64,000 nucleotides of DNA from NCBI GenBank assembly GCA_038246255.1, contig JBBRWC010000005.1, forward strand, positions 20,877-84,876, in the 5' to 3' direction. The stretch's first letter is position 1, and every line of letters begins with the position of its first letter. This document shows, one piece after another, positions 1-8,335 of the stretch. This DNA is from RI-242 sp038246255 (GTDB taxonomy: Bacteria > Planctomycetota > UBA1135 > GCA-002686595). Made by a program: the position numbers and the translations under genes. The notes beneath the pieces are model-generated. The model saw nothing but the letters and a program-made list of their open reading frames with translations, was not told the origin of the DNA and made no database searches.

Positions 1-559
1 TGTCAAAACCCAGGCGACGTTGCGCGCCTTCATCGACGAGGAAACGCTCGTTTGCGGATGTTGCGCGTCGCGCGTCGAGTTCCGCCGCCAGTACGTCCCA
101 ACCGAGCGCGCGCGGAGCACTCAGCACCTCCAAGTCGCCTTCTCTCGTGCGCCGCGCCCGCGCGCTGTACGCGCGACCGGCGCGCGCATCCTGAATCCAC
201 GTGCCCGTTTCACCGGGTGCGAGCAGCGCGAAGAAACAGGCGTCGCACGAGGGCAATCCCACGAGCGCCGCGCCGCTCGCGCGCGCGAGGCCAAGGGCAA
301 TCGCCACCGCAACACGTAGCCCGGTGAAGCTGCCGGGGCCGAGGCCGACGGCGATCCACGCCGGTTCGAGGCTACGAAGGCCGAGGCGTTCCGCAAGTCG
401 GGTGCACGCGGGCAACAGGTCGCTCGCGTGCGCGGGTCCGGGGTCGAGGAGTTCCTCGCCGAACACGTCCCCGCGGCGAAGCGCCACACTGCCGGCGCGT
501 GTGGAGAGCTCGAGCGCGAGGCCGAGCCCGAGGTCGCGACCGTCGGGTTCAGGCTCCAA
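1..559 (-). CDS. tsaB: tRNA threonylcarbamoyladenosine biosynthesis protein TsaB, 3' end cut by window
   Basis: TsaB is the inactive ASKHA-fold partner of TsaD in making the t6A37 base of ANN-decoding tRNAs in the cytoplasm. The minus-strand frame runs off the window edge after about 186 residues; the family is usually about 220-230. The N-terminal strand reads LALELSTRAGSVALRRGD, followed by the TsaB signature GPGSFTGLRVA, then a helix-rich part with DACFFALLAPGETGTW. No ATG or GTG lies upstream in frame. The likeliest start is a TTG at 557-559 (another TTG is two codons earlier), which overlaps the end of glmM and suggests translational coupling. The start is uncertain; the family call is firm. 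Confidence 0.87.
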   Translation of the reverse strand, partial: MEPEPDGRDLGLGLALELSTRAGSVALRRGDVFGEELLDPGPAHASDLLPACTRLAERLGLRSLEPAWIAVGLGPGSFTGLRVAVAIALGLARASGAALVGLPSCDACFFALLAPGETGTWIQDARAGRAYSARARRTREGDLEVLSAPRALGWDVLAAELDARRATSANERFLVDEGAQRRLGFD

Positions 560-2006
560 TCGCAATCTGGATGCCGTCGGCGATGCGGCGCGCGTGGGCT
601 TCGATCGCACCGCTGTGTGGACCCTCGACCATCACGCGCGCGAGGGATTCGGTGCCCGAATAACGCAGCAGAACACGGCCGTCGAGTCCGAGTTCGCGCT
701 CGACCTCCGCAACCATCGCGAGCACGGCGGGCAGCTCGCTCCACGGCGGTTTGACGCGCACGGGCACGTTGACGAGCACCTGCGGGAACGCGCAAAAACG
801 CGCCGCGAGTTCGGACAACGGCCGGCCCGTCCCGATCAGCGCTTCGATCACGCGCAGCGCCGTGAGCACACCGTCGCCGATGAAGTGGTTGTCGGGTCCG
901 AAGACGATGTGTCCGGATTGCTCGCCGCCCAGGACGAGGGCTTCGCGGCGCAAACCCTCCACGACGCGCCGGTCGCCGACGTCGACAGTCACGACGCTCA
1001 AACCCAGGTCGGCGAGCGCGCGGTGCAGACCGCGGTTGCTCATCACGGTGGCGACGATGCGCCCGCCGGGCAATCCGCCGTTCGCGACGCGCCAGGCGGC
1101 CAGCAGGGTCAGCAGCGCATCCCCGTCGACGACCGCGCCGTGTTCGTCTACGAGCACGCAGCGGTCGCCGTCGCCGTCGAGGGCCACACCGAGCATCAGC
1201 CCGCGTGCGCGCACGAGCTCGGCCAGCGCTTCCGGATGGGTCGATCCGCAACCGGAGTTGATGTTGTCCCCATCGGGGGCGCAGCCCAGGGTGTGCACCC
1301 GCGCGCCGAGGGCTTCGAGCACCGCGGGACCGACGCGGCTCGCACCGCCGTTGGCCGCGTCAAGTCCGAGCTCCACACCGCGCAGCGAAAGGCCACCGGC
1401 GGCGGCGACGAGGTGCTGCACGTAGAGCGCTTCGAGGCTCGCGTCGTGCTGGAGGGGCGTTGCGCCGTGCACCGCGTCGGGTGCCGCGCGCCACGCGGCT
1501 TCGATCGCGTCCTCGATTCCGTCGTCGAGTTTCTCGCCGCTCGAACCGAAGATTTTGATGCCGTTGTCGTCGGCCGGGTTGTGGCTGGCGCTGACCATCA
1601 CGCCGACGGCGAAGTCGCCCGCGCGCGTCAGGTGCGCGAGGCCAGGGGTCGTCGTGAGTCCGGCGCTGACAGGGGTGATTCCCGCCGCGGCGAGGCCCCG
1701 GGCGAGGGCCGCCTCGAGCGTCGGACCGGAGCGGCGTCCGTCGTGTCCGAGCAGCGCGCGCGGCTTGGACGAACGCGGCGAATCGGCGCTGGGGTTCGCA
1801 CCGATTAGCACGCGCCCCACTGCGCGGCCAAGCGCCGAAACACGCTCGGCGCTGAGCCAGCCTTCCCCGGCGCGGCCGCGGACCCCGTCGGTGCCAAACA
1901 ACCGTTTGGAGCCTGTTGCGGGCTGCAGCGGGGACGGGCGCTCGAGTGCGGGCGGGGGGACGGGCGCGAAGGGGGGGGAATCCATGGGGGGCGGGCCGGA
2001 GCCCAT
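549..2006 (-). CDS. glmM: phosphoglucosamine mutase GlmM
   Basis: GlmM converts glucosamine-6-phosphate to glucosamine-1-phosphate for UDP-GlcNAc, peptidoglycan and lipopolysaccharide synthesis. Seen: KRLFGTDGVRG at the N-terminus, the active-site loop MVSASHNPADDNGIKIFG (phosphoserine near residue 141), the Mg-binding loop DGDGDR, the sugar-specificity loop GGEQSGH and a phosphate-binding C-terminal RYSGTES. The frame is open further upstream, but about 445 residues is normal for the family. I therefore place the start at ATG 2006, just inside the end of cdaA, leaving a roughly 30-residue Pro-rich N-terminal tail; ATG 1985 is an alternative. It follows cdaA, matching the cdaA-cdaR-glmM order known from Firmicutes, where the three products interact. 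Confidence 0.95.
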   Translation of the reverse strand: MGSGPPPMDSPPFAPVPPPALERPSPLQPATGSKRLFGTDGVRGRAGEGWLSAERVSALGRAVGRVLIGANPSADSPRSSKPRALLGHDGRRSGPTLEAALARGLAAAGITPVSAGLTTTPGLAHLTRAGDFAVGVMVSASHNPADDNGIKIFGSSGEKLDDGIEDAIEAAWRAAPDAVHGATPLQHDASLEALYVQHLVAAAGGLSLRGVELGLDAANGGASRVGPAVLEALGARVHTLGCAPDGDNINSGCGSTHPEALAELVRARGLMLGVALDGDGDRCVLVDEHGAVVDGDALLTLLAAWRVANGGLPGGRIVATVMSNRGLHRALADLGLSVVTVDVGDRRVVEGLRREALVLGGEQSGHIVFGPDNHFIGDGVLTALRVIEALIGTGRPLSELAARFCAFPQVLVNVPVRVKPPWSELPAVLAMVAEVERELGLDGRVLLRYSGTESLARVMVEGPHSGAIEAHARRIADGIQIAIGA

Positions 2007-2025
2007 CAGGATAACCGCGGCGCGC

Positions 2026-3996
2026 TCACTCGTCCCGGCCGGCGCGGGGTGGGCCGACGGGCTCCAGGAGCAGCTCGGACTCGCTTTCGAGCTCGACATC
2101 CAGGCGCTCGTAACCGGCGAGCGCACGCGCATCGATGCTCAGCGCCGCGGGCAGGGTCGTGCGCCAATCCGTGCGCCACGTCCAGCGCACCGGAACACCG
2201 CGGCCAAGGCCGTCGGTGGGCAAGTCGGCAATGTCGACGTAGACCCGCAGGTTTTCCTCGACGAAGTGGCGCACCGAGGTGGCGCGCGCCAGCATCCCCG
2301 GGTCACCCGCGGCCAGGCTCGCGGGGATCAGGCCTTGGGTCGTGATCGAAAAGCGCGCCTTCTGCGCGTGGGCGGGCAACGCCCACAGCTTGAGTTCGTC
2401 CGCGCGCTGGGGGTCGAGGCACACGAGTGCGACCTCGCGGGTCAAACCCTCGAGGTCGCGCCGCGCGGGCACCACCGCAATCTCGATGCCCACGCGCGCG
2501 GCGCCCTCAAGGGCGAGGTCGAGTTTGCGCAGGCTCTCCGCGAGGTCGAGGTGCCGGCTGATGCGATGCGACGCGTCCGCGGTGACGACGATGCGCTCGA
2601 GCAGCAGCGCAAGTTCGCCGCGGTCGATGCGCTCGAGCACGCCGATCGGCCCGCGCAGCCCCGACTGGGCCGGCGCGAAGCGCACGTCGCCGATGGACAG
2701 CGTGAAACGGGGATCGAGGGCACTCGTGTCGATGTCGAGGTGTGCGTTTTGCCACTGGACGGCGCGCGTTCCGACGCGGTCGAGGCGCAGCTCCGGCATC
2801 TCCTCCGCCCACGCCAGGCTGAGTCCCGGGCCAAGGCGCCGCCAGCTCACGTCGTCGTGGTCGAGTTGCACCGGACCAGGGCCCGTGTCGATCAGCCGAA
2901 CCTCGCCGGCCAGGTTGCTCCCCAAGCGATCGAGTTGCCCGCGCGAACCGGTGACGTTGACGCTGATCGTGCGCGTGGGCGCGCCTACCAGGCGGTAATC
3001 CTCGCCGGGCAATCGGAGCAGGAGTTCGCCGGGTGCGGGAGTCTGGGTCGACGTAGGCGCCACCGCGACGAGGCGCAGTGTGCGCGGCTCCACCTCGACG
3101 AGGTCGCGCCAGGCCAGCCCCACGACGGCCGCGCCGAGCAGCAGCGCAAACGCCATCCAGGCAAAATCCCGCCGCACGAGTTCCGCGGCGCGCCGCGCGC
3201 GGCCCGCGGTGCTCTGGTCGCGGCGTGGCGTGCCGACGCCTTCCTCGGCGCCGATCGCGCGCCCGAGGGCACGCTCGATTTCATCGTGTGGCACGCCAGC
3301 GCGCATCTCGCCCCGGCGGCACACGGACACAAGGCCCGTTTCCTCCGACACCACAAGGGCCACCGCGTCCGTCTCTTCCGTGATGCCGAGCGCCGCCCGG
3401 TGCCGCGTGCCGGTCGAGCGTTGGATGTCGCGGCTTTCGGTCAACGGGAACAGGCACAGCGCGGCCTCGAGCCGATCGCCGCGCACGACGACCGCGCCGT
3501 CGTGCAACGCGCTGCCCGGGTGAAAAATGCTTTCGAGGAGCATGCGGCTGACGGGCGCGTCCACGCTCACGCCGCTCTCCACGTACGTGTCGAGGGGCGT
3601 TTCGCACTCGATCGCGATGAGCGCCCCGTGGCGCCGCTGGCTCATGTCGCGGGCCGCCTGTGCGAGCTCCGCCAGTGTCCCCGTTGCGATGCGCCCCGCG
3701 CCCCCGCTCGAAAACTTGTTTTCGCCGAGCTGGCTGACCGCGCGGCGCAGTTCCGGCTGGAACACGATCACCAAAACGATGACCGCATAACCGGTGACGT
3801 TCTCAAGGATGTGCCCGAGCTCGCTCAGCTCCAGCGCGGTCGTGAGCGCCCACAATCCGAGCGCTCCGACGAGCAACGCCGTCGCCAATCCCCGCACGAG
3901 GCGCGAGCCCCGCGTCCGGCGCACGAAGCGCAGGAAGACGTAAAAAGCGATTCCGATCAGGATCGCTTCGATCGCCCAGACGAGGAGCTGGTTCAT
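2026..3996 (-). CDS. cdaA: diadenylate cyclase CdaA fused to a YbbR/CdaR-like region
   Basis: Makes cyclic di-AMP from two ATP at the membrane. Residues 1-80 hold three hydrophobic segments typical of CdaA. Residues 90-245 are the DAC domain, with the DGA motif at 166-168 (HDGAVVV) and RHR at 198-200 (TRHRAALG), both needed for catalysis in this family. A further membrane span lies at about 278-296. It is followed by about 360 residues of beta-rich sequence that looks like extracytoplasmic YbbR repeats, the domain of the CdaA regulator CdaR. In the usual arrangement these are two genes; here one 656-residue frame covers both. The start overlaps the folP stop in an ATGA. The DAC call is firm; the YbbR call rests on position and general character. 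Confidence 0.9.
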   Translation of the reverse strand: MNQLLVWAIEAILIGIAFYVFLRFVRRTRGSRLVRGLATALLVGALGLWALTTALELSELGHILENVTGYAVIVLVIVFQPELRRAVSQLGENKFSSGGAGRIATGTLAELAQAARDMSQRRHGALIAIECETPLDTYVESGVSVDAPVSRMLLESIFHPGSALHDGAVVVRGDRLEAALCLFPLTESRDIQRSTGTRHRAALGITEETDAVALVVSEETGLVSVCRRGEMRAGVPHDEIERALGRAIGAEEGVGTPRRDQSTAGRARRAAELVRRDFAWMAFALLLGAAVVGLAWRDLVEVEPRTLRLVAVAPTSTQTPAPGELLLRLPGEDYRLVGAPTRTISVNVTGSRGQLDRLGSNLAGEVRLIDTGPGPVQLDHDDVSWRRLGPGLSLAWAEEMPELRLDRVGTRAVQWQNAHLDIDTSALDPRFTLSIGDVRFAPAQSGLRGPIGVLERIDRGELALLLERIVVTADASHRISRHLDLAESLRKLDLALEGAARVGIEIAVVPARRDLEGLTREVALVCLDPQRADELKLWALPAHAQKARFSITTQGLIPASLAAGDPGMLARATSVRHFVEENLRVYVDIADLPTDGLGRGVPVRWTWRTDWRTTLPAALSIDARALAGYERLDVELESESELLLEPVGPPRAGRDE

Positions 3997-5114
3997 TGGG
4001 GCCCCTTAGCGTCGCGCACGGCGCGCGCCACCGCTAGGACTTCTCCCATCGCGGCGACGTCGTGGACCCGCAGCAGGGTCGCGCCGCCCTGGATCCCGAG
4101 CGCGACCGCCGCCGCCGTTCCCATTAGCCGCGCGGCGGCTTCGCGCTGTCCGGTCAATGTGCCCACGAAGCCTTTTCGGGAGACACCCAGCAGGATCGGG
4201 AGACCAAGCGAGCAGAACTCGTGCAGCCGGGCGATCAGCACGAGGTTGTGCTCCAGCGTCTTCCCGAAGCCGATGCCGGGGTCGATCCAGATGCGTGGGA
4301 GCGCAATCCCCGCGGCGTGCGCCGCCCCGACGCGGCCGCGCAGGTGTTCGACGACCTCGCGCACCACGTCCGTGTACACGGGATCCTTCTGCATCGTGGC
4401 GGGCACACCGCGTTTGTGCATCAGGCAGATCCCGGCACCGCGGTCCGCGACGAGGGGCAGCATCCCCGGGTCGGCGCACCCCGCCGAAACGTCGTTGACC
4501 CAACTCGCCCCCCGATCGAGGGCTCCCGCCGCCACTGTCGCCTTCATCGTGTCGATGCAGATCCCGGCGGCAAACCGCGGCCCGAGGGCCTCGATGACCG
4601 GCCAAACCCGGCGGGCTTCCTCGTCCGCCGCGACCGGAGTCGCGCCGGGGCGGGTGGATTCCCCGCCGACGTCGACCCACGCGGCACCGGCCTGTGCGAG
4701 CTTCGTCGCGGCGTCGGCGGCGGCGTAGACACTCGCGTGCCGACCGCCATCGGAAAACGAGTCGGGAGTCGTGTTGAGAACTCCCACGAGGACCGGCGGC
4801 GGGAGCGCGGCCGCGGCGGCGCGGGCGGCGTGCGCTAAAAGCGCGAGGGACGCGCCGTGCTCCGCCAGGTCGCCGAGCGCCGCGGCATCGAGCGCGACCG
4901 CCTCGTAGCCTCCGGAGCGCGGGGCGAAGCGCGCACCGGCCCGGGTCGCGAGGGCGCGCTCGTGCGCGTCAAGGCCGCGCGGGTGGAATTCGAGGCGCGC
5001 GAGCACAAAGGGCAGGCCGACCCCGCCGGCCGAGCCCCAAAGGACGCGCGGAGCGAGCTCGAGCGCCCGCCCGCCGAACAGGTCGGCGTGGGGGACGGGC
5101 TCAGGCGCGGTCAC
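3993..5114 (-). CDS. folP: dihydropteroate synthase with N-terminal extension
   Basis: Condenses para-aminobenzoate with 6-hydroxymethyl-dihydropterin pyrophosphate in folate synthesis. Family motifs in order: GVLNTTPDSFSDGG, DVGGESTRPGA, CIDTMK, WVNDVSAG, DPGIGFGKT, LGVSRKGF and RVHDV, together covering the whole TIM barrel. The protein has 373 residues against about 270-285 for a typical FolP. The extra part is the first 105 residues or so, which resemble no domain I recognise but occur as an N-terminal extension in some other bacterial FolP proteins. The start at ATG 5114 overlaps the ftsH stop by four bases, and the stop overlaps the cdaA start in the same way, so this is a tightly packed operon. 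Confidence 0.96.
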   Translation of the reverse strand: MTAPEPVPHADLFGGRALELAPRVLWGSAGGVGLPFVLARLEFHPRGLDAHERALATRAGARFAPRSGGYEAVALDAAALGDLAEHGASLALLAHAARAAAAALPPPVLVGVLNTTPDSFSDGGRHASVYAAADAATKLAQAGAAWVDVGGESTRPGATPVAADEEARRVWPVIEALGPRFAAGICIDTMKATVAAGALDRGASWVNDVSAGCADPGMLPLVADRGAGICLMHKRGVPATMQKDPVYTDVVREVVEHLRGRVGAAHAAGIALPRIWIDPGIGFGKTLEHNLVLIARLHEFCSLGLPILLGVSRKGFVGTLTGQREAAARLMGTAAAVALGIQGGATLLRVHDVAAMGEVLAVARAVRDAKGPQ

Positions 5115-7591
5115 GCCGGGGATAGGCCCGGCGCGCCGGGGAGGTCCTCTTGGACGCGGCTGCCCTGGGCGCGCGGTTCACGGGGCGGGGCGGCGGGCAT
5201 GGGGGCCGGGCCTTCGCCCGGATCCACCTTGGGCCGCAGGTCCTTGAGGGCGATCCCGGCGACGAGGCGCTTCACCTCTTCGCCGGTGATCGTCTCGTGC
5301 TGCAAGAGCGCCGCTGCGACCGCTTCCATCGGCGCGCGGTGGCCGCGCAGGATTTCGACAGCGTGTCCGTAGGCCTCATTCAGCATGCGACGGATTTCAG
5401 CGTCGATCTCGCGCGCGGTTTCCTCCGAGTGGTTTTTGCCGCGCATCAGCTCGGTGCCGAGGAAATCGCTGCCCTGGCGGTCGCCGTAGTTGATCGGGCC
5501 GATGGTGTCGCTCATGCCGAGCTCGGTCACCATCGCACGGGCGAGGTCCGTCGCGCGGCGGATGTCGTCCGATGCACCCGCAGATATGTCGCCGCAGAAC
5601 TCCGCTTCTGCGACGCGGCCGCCGAACAGCATGCAAAGCTGCGCCAGAAGGCGCCGCCGCTGCATGTGGTAGCTCTCGCGCTCGGGCAAGATCATCGTCG
5701 AGCCAAGTGCCCGTCCGCGCGGAACGATGGTGACCTTGTGCGGCGGATCCGCATCGGGCAGGCAGGCCGCAAGCACCGCGTGGCCGGCTTCGTGGAACGC
5801 CGTGATGCGCTTGTCGGCCTCCTCCATCTTGCGCGAGACCTTTTGACGGCCGTAGCGCACCTTGTCGCGCGCTTCCTCGAGGTCGTCCATCGAGATCTCG
5901 TCGCGCCGGGCAAGGGCGGCCATGATTGCGGCTTCGTTGATGATCGCAGCGAGTTCCGCGCCCGAATAGCCGGGTGTGGAGCGCGCCAACACTTGCACGT
6001 CCACGCCGGCGACGAGCTTCACCTTGCGCAGGTGAACAGCGAGGATCTCGGCGCGGTCCTCGACATCGGGCAGGTCGATCGTGACCTCGCGGTCGAAGCG
6101 CCCCGGACGCAGGAGCGCGGGGTCGAGCACATCCGGGCGGTTCGTCGCGGCGATGACGATGACGCCCTCGTCTGTGCTAAAACCGTCCATTTCGACGAGG
6201 ATCGCGTTGAGCGTCTGCTCGCGTTCGTCGTGTCCACCGCCCATGCCGCTTCCGCGTCGGCGGCCGACCGCATCAATCTCGTCGAGGAAGATGATGCACG
6301 GGCTCGACTCGCGCGCCTGTTTGAACAGGTCGCGCACGCGGCTCGCGCCAACACCGACGAACATCTCGACGAAGTCCGAACCCGAGATCGAGAAGAAGGG
6401 CACTTCCGCCTCGCCCGCGATGGCCTTCGCGAGCAGCGTTTTGCCGCAACCGGGAGGGCCCACCAGCAGCACGCCGCGTGGGATTCGTCCGCCGACCCGT
6501 TGGAAACGGCCCGGGTTTTTCAGGAACTCGACGATCTCGCTGACTTCGGCCTTCTCTTCGCGGGCGCCGGCGACATCGCTGAAGGACACGTTTGTGCGGC
6601 TCTCCTTCTGGTAGAGCTGCGCGCGGCTCTTGCCGAAGTTCATCACGCCACCCGCGCCCCCTTGGCCGCGCAACTGGCGCATGAAGAAGAACAGCACGAG
6701 GAGAATCAGCAGCCACGGGCCGAACATCAAAAGGAACGGCCCAAATCGCGAGCTCGAGTCGCTGAACGAGGTGCCGCGCTCGGAGCCCAGTTCGAAACCC
6801 AGGCGCTCCGCCCGCACACCGGTCGATTCCACGGCACCCACGAGGGCGGTGAGGTCTGAATCGCGGCCAAGGCGCAGGTCGAGCCACAGGTAACCCGCGC
6901 TTTCGGGCAGGGGGAAGGGCGGTTCGGCCTCCGTATCCCAACTCGCGCGGCCGCGGGCGATGACTTCGACGAGCAGCGCGTCTTCCTGGCGCATGCGTCG
7001 CCCCGTGGAGGGCGCGGCCGCCGCCTTTCCGGGTGCGACTTCGGCGGGGGGGGCCCCGTTCTGCGCAGCGGGCCCGTTCGCCCCGTTCTCCCGGTCCGGC
7101 GCGGAATCCTGCGGCCCCGGCAGTCCGTCACCCGCGGGCGGCGGGGGAACGGTTTCGGGCATCGCGGACCAGGCGGTGAGCGCCGTCGCGGTGCGCGGTG
7201 TGTAGTAACCAAGCTCAAGGGCCGCGAGGAACGCGTCCGGAGTCACGGCCTTGAGGTGGCGCGCTTTCACCGCGCGGAACTCAGATTCCCGGCTGCTGGC
7301 ATCGGCAAATTCCGTTTGGAACGCCGTTGGCTCCGCACCCGGCCGCGGGCGGAACGTGCCCTCGATCGCCGTGGAGCCCGCGCTCGTGCCGCGGAACTGC
7401 TGCTGCTCGACGCGCCCCGAGTAGAGCTGGTACAGGTACTCGTCCTGGCTGAGCGTCTGGACCGGCCGCATCGTGTCGTTGCCGACGACGATGACAATCA
7501 GGATCACCACGAACAGGAACAGCAGGAACGAACCGAAAGAGCGCGACTTGCTGCGCCCTTTCTCCGGGTCCTCGGTCTTCTTCTCGCTCAC
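5111..7591 (-). CDS. ftsH: ATP-dependent membrane zinc metalloprotease FtsH
   Basis: Membrane-anchored AAA+ protease that degrades damaged membrane proteins and short-lived regulators. From GTG 7591 the protein has 826 residues. A first membrane span at about 18-36 is followed by a long periplasmic region with a Pro/Ala-rich insert (about 145-200), then a second span at about 286-304. The AAA domain has Walker A GPPGCGKT (about 378-385), Walker B IIFLDEID and the SRH region around ATNRPDVLDPALLRPGRFD. The peptidase site is HEAGH at about 600-604. The frame is open to 7666, but GTG 7591 has a purine-rich GGAAAAG five bases upstream and puts the first span near the N-terminus as in the family. 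The enlarged periplasmic domain is unusual. Confidence 0.96.
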   Translation of the reverse strand: MSEKKTEDPEKGRSKSRSFGSFLLFLFVVILIVIVVGNDTMRPVQTLSQDEYLYQLYSGRVEQQQFRGTSAGSTAIEGTFRPRPGAEPTAFQTEFADASSRESEFRAVKARHLKAVTPDAFLAALELGYYTPRTATALTAWSAMPETVPPPPAGDGLPGPQDSAPDRENGANGPAAQNGAPPAEVAPGKAAAAPSTGRRMRQEDALLVEVIARGRASWDTEAEPPFPLPESAGYLWLDLRLGRDSDLTALVGAVESTGVRAERLGFELGSERGTSFSDSSSRFGPFLLMFGPWLLILLVLFFFMRQLRGQGGAGGVMNFGKSRAQLYQKESRTNVSFSDVAGAREEKAEVSEIVEFLKNPGRFQRVGGRIPRGVLLVGPPGCGKTLLAKAIAGEAEVPFFSISGSDFVEMFVGVGASRVRDLFKQARESSPCIIFLDEIDAVGRRRGSGMGGGHDEREQTLNAILVEMDGFSTDEGVIVIAATNRPDVLDPALLRPGRFDREVTIDLPDVEDRAEILAVHLRKVKLVAGVDVQVLARSTPGYSGAELAAIINEAAIMAALARRDEISMDDLEEARDKVRYGRQKVSRKMEEADKRITAFHEAGHAVLAACLPDADPPHKVTIVPRGRALGSTMILPERESYHMQRRRLLAQLCMLFGGRVAEAEFCGDISAGASDDIRRATDLARAMVTELGMSDTIGPINYGDRQGSDFLGTELMRGKNHSEETAREIDAEIRRMLNEAYGHAVEILRGHRAPMEAVAAALLQHETITGEEVKRLVAGIALKDLRPKVDPGEGPAPMPAAPPREPRAQGSRVQEDLPGAPGLSPA

Positions 7592-7792
7592 GTGTGCTTT
7601 TCCAATGTTTCCCGAACGGGGCGATAAGCCAAGGGAGTGGCCGAGGAGGCTCGCGGGCTCCGCCAAACGGGCGCAGACCAGCCAACCGTCGTCCCACCCG
7701 CCGCGGGCCTGGTCGCGGCGAACGGCGCACCGCGGTTGAAGCTCGCGGGACTCCGCGCGGGATCGTCCACAGGCTTCGGACCGCTGGCCCGC

Positions 7793-8335
7793 CTACTCCA
7801 CCCCTTTGTAAGCCGGTGGGCGGAACAGGTCCAGGATCAGACCCTGCGCAAGATGCGTGAGCGCGCGGTCGCGCTCCGCGCGCTCCACCGGCGCGTCGGT
7901 GGCGAGCCCGCGCCCGTCCAGGGCGAACCCGGCCGAGAGCTGGCGTTCGGACCGCGTCAGCACCGCCCCGTCGGCGCGCCGGACCAATTCGACCCAAACG
8001 CCGATCTCCACGCCGGTTTCGAGCTGCTCGTTGTCCACGGAGCGCACCCCGGCACGGCGGCGGTAGTCGAACACCGAGCCCCGGACCACGTAGTCCGCGT
8101 CGCCCGGGTGCGCGGGGCGCAGGCCCACCCAGTCGATCAGCGCGTCCGTCAGCGCCCGGGTGACCTCGACCTCGAGGTCGGGCAGCCGTGTCTCGTTTCC
8201 CAAAAAGGCCACGGCCACGGTCGAGCCCGCGGGCAAATCGGAGCTCAGGCCCGCGCGCCAGCCGCAGGCGGACAGCGCAAGGCCAAGGGCCAAGGCCAAC
8301 CCGAGACGCTGTGCGAACGCGCGGGCGTGGCTCAT
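7793..8335 (-). CDS. lptE: LptE-like lipoprotein
   Basis: Probable outer-membrane lipoprotein that plugs the LptD translocon for lipopolysaccharide export. A 180-residue protein starts with a signal peptide ending in a lipobox (LALSACGW, Cys about residue 24). It continues with the LptE-type pattern VAVAFLGNETRLPDLEVEVTRAL and a beta-rich domain containing YVVRGSVFDYRRR. Length and architecture fit LptE of planctomycetes and other Gram-negative phyla. The start overlaps the upstream lipoprotein stop by four bases. The 200 bases between this gene and ftsH (7592-7792) show no gene. A generic lipoprotein of other function cannot be excluded. Confidence 0.72.
   Translation of the reverse strand: MSHARAFAQRLGLALALGLALSACGWRAGLSSDLPAGSTVAVAFLGNETRLPDLEVEVTRALTDALIDWVGLRPAHPGDADYVVRGSVFDYRRRAGVRSVDNEQLETGVEIGVWVELVRRADGAVLTRSERQLSAGFALDGRGLATDAPVERAERDRALTHLAQGLILDLFRPPAYKGVE

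Noticed and set aside
1555..4728. A plus-strand open frame of 1057 codons
   Set aside because: It lies antisense to glmM, cdaA and folP, has Arg/Ala/Gly-rich composition with no motif, and arises because the GC-rich code on the minus strand leaves few stops opposite it.
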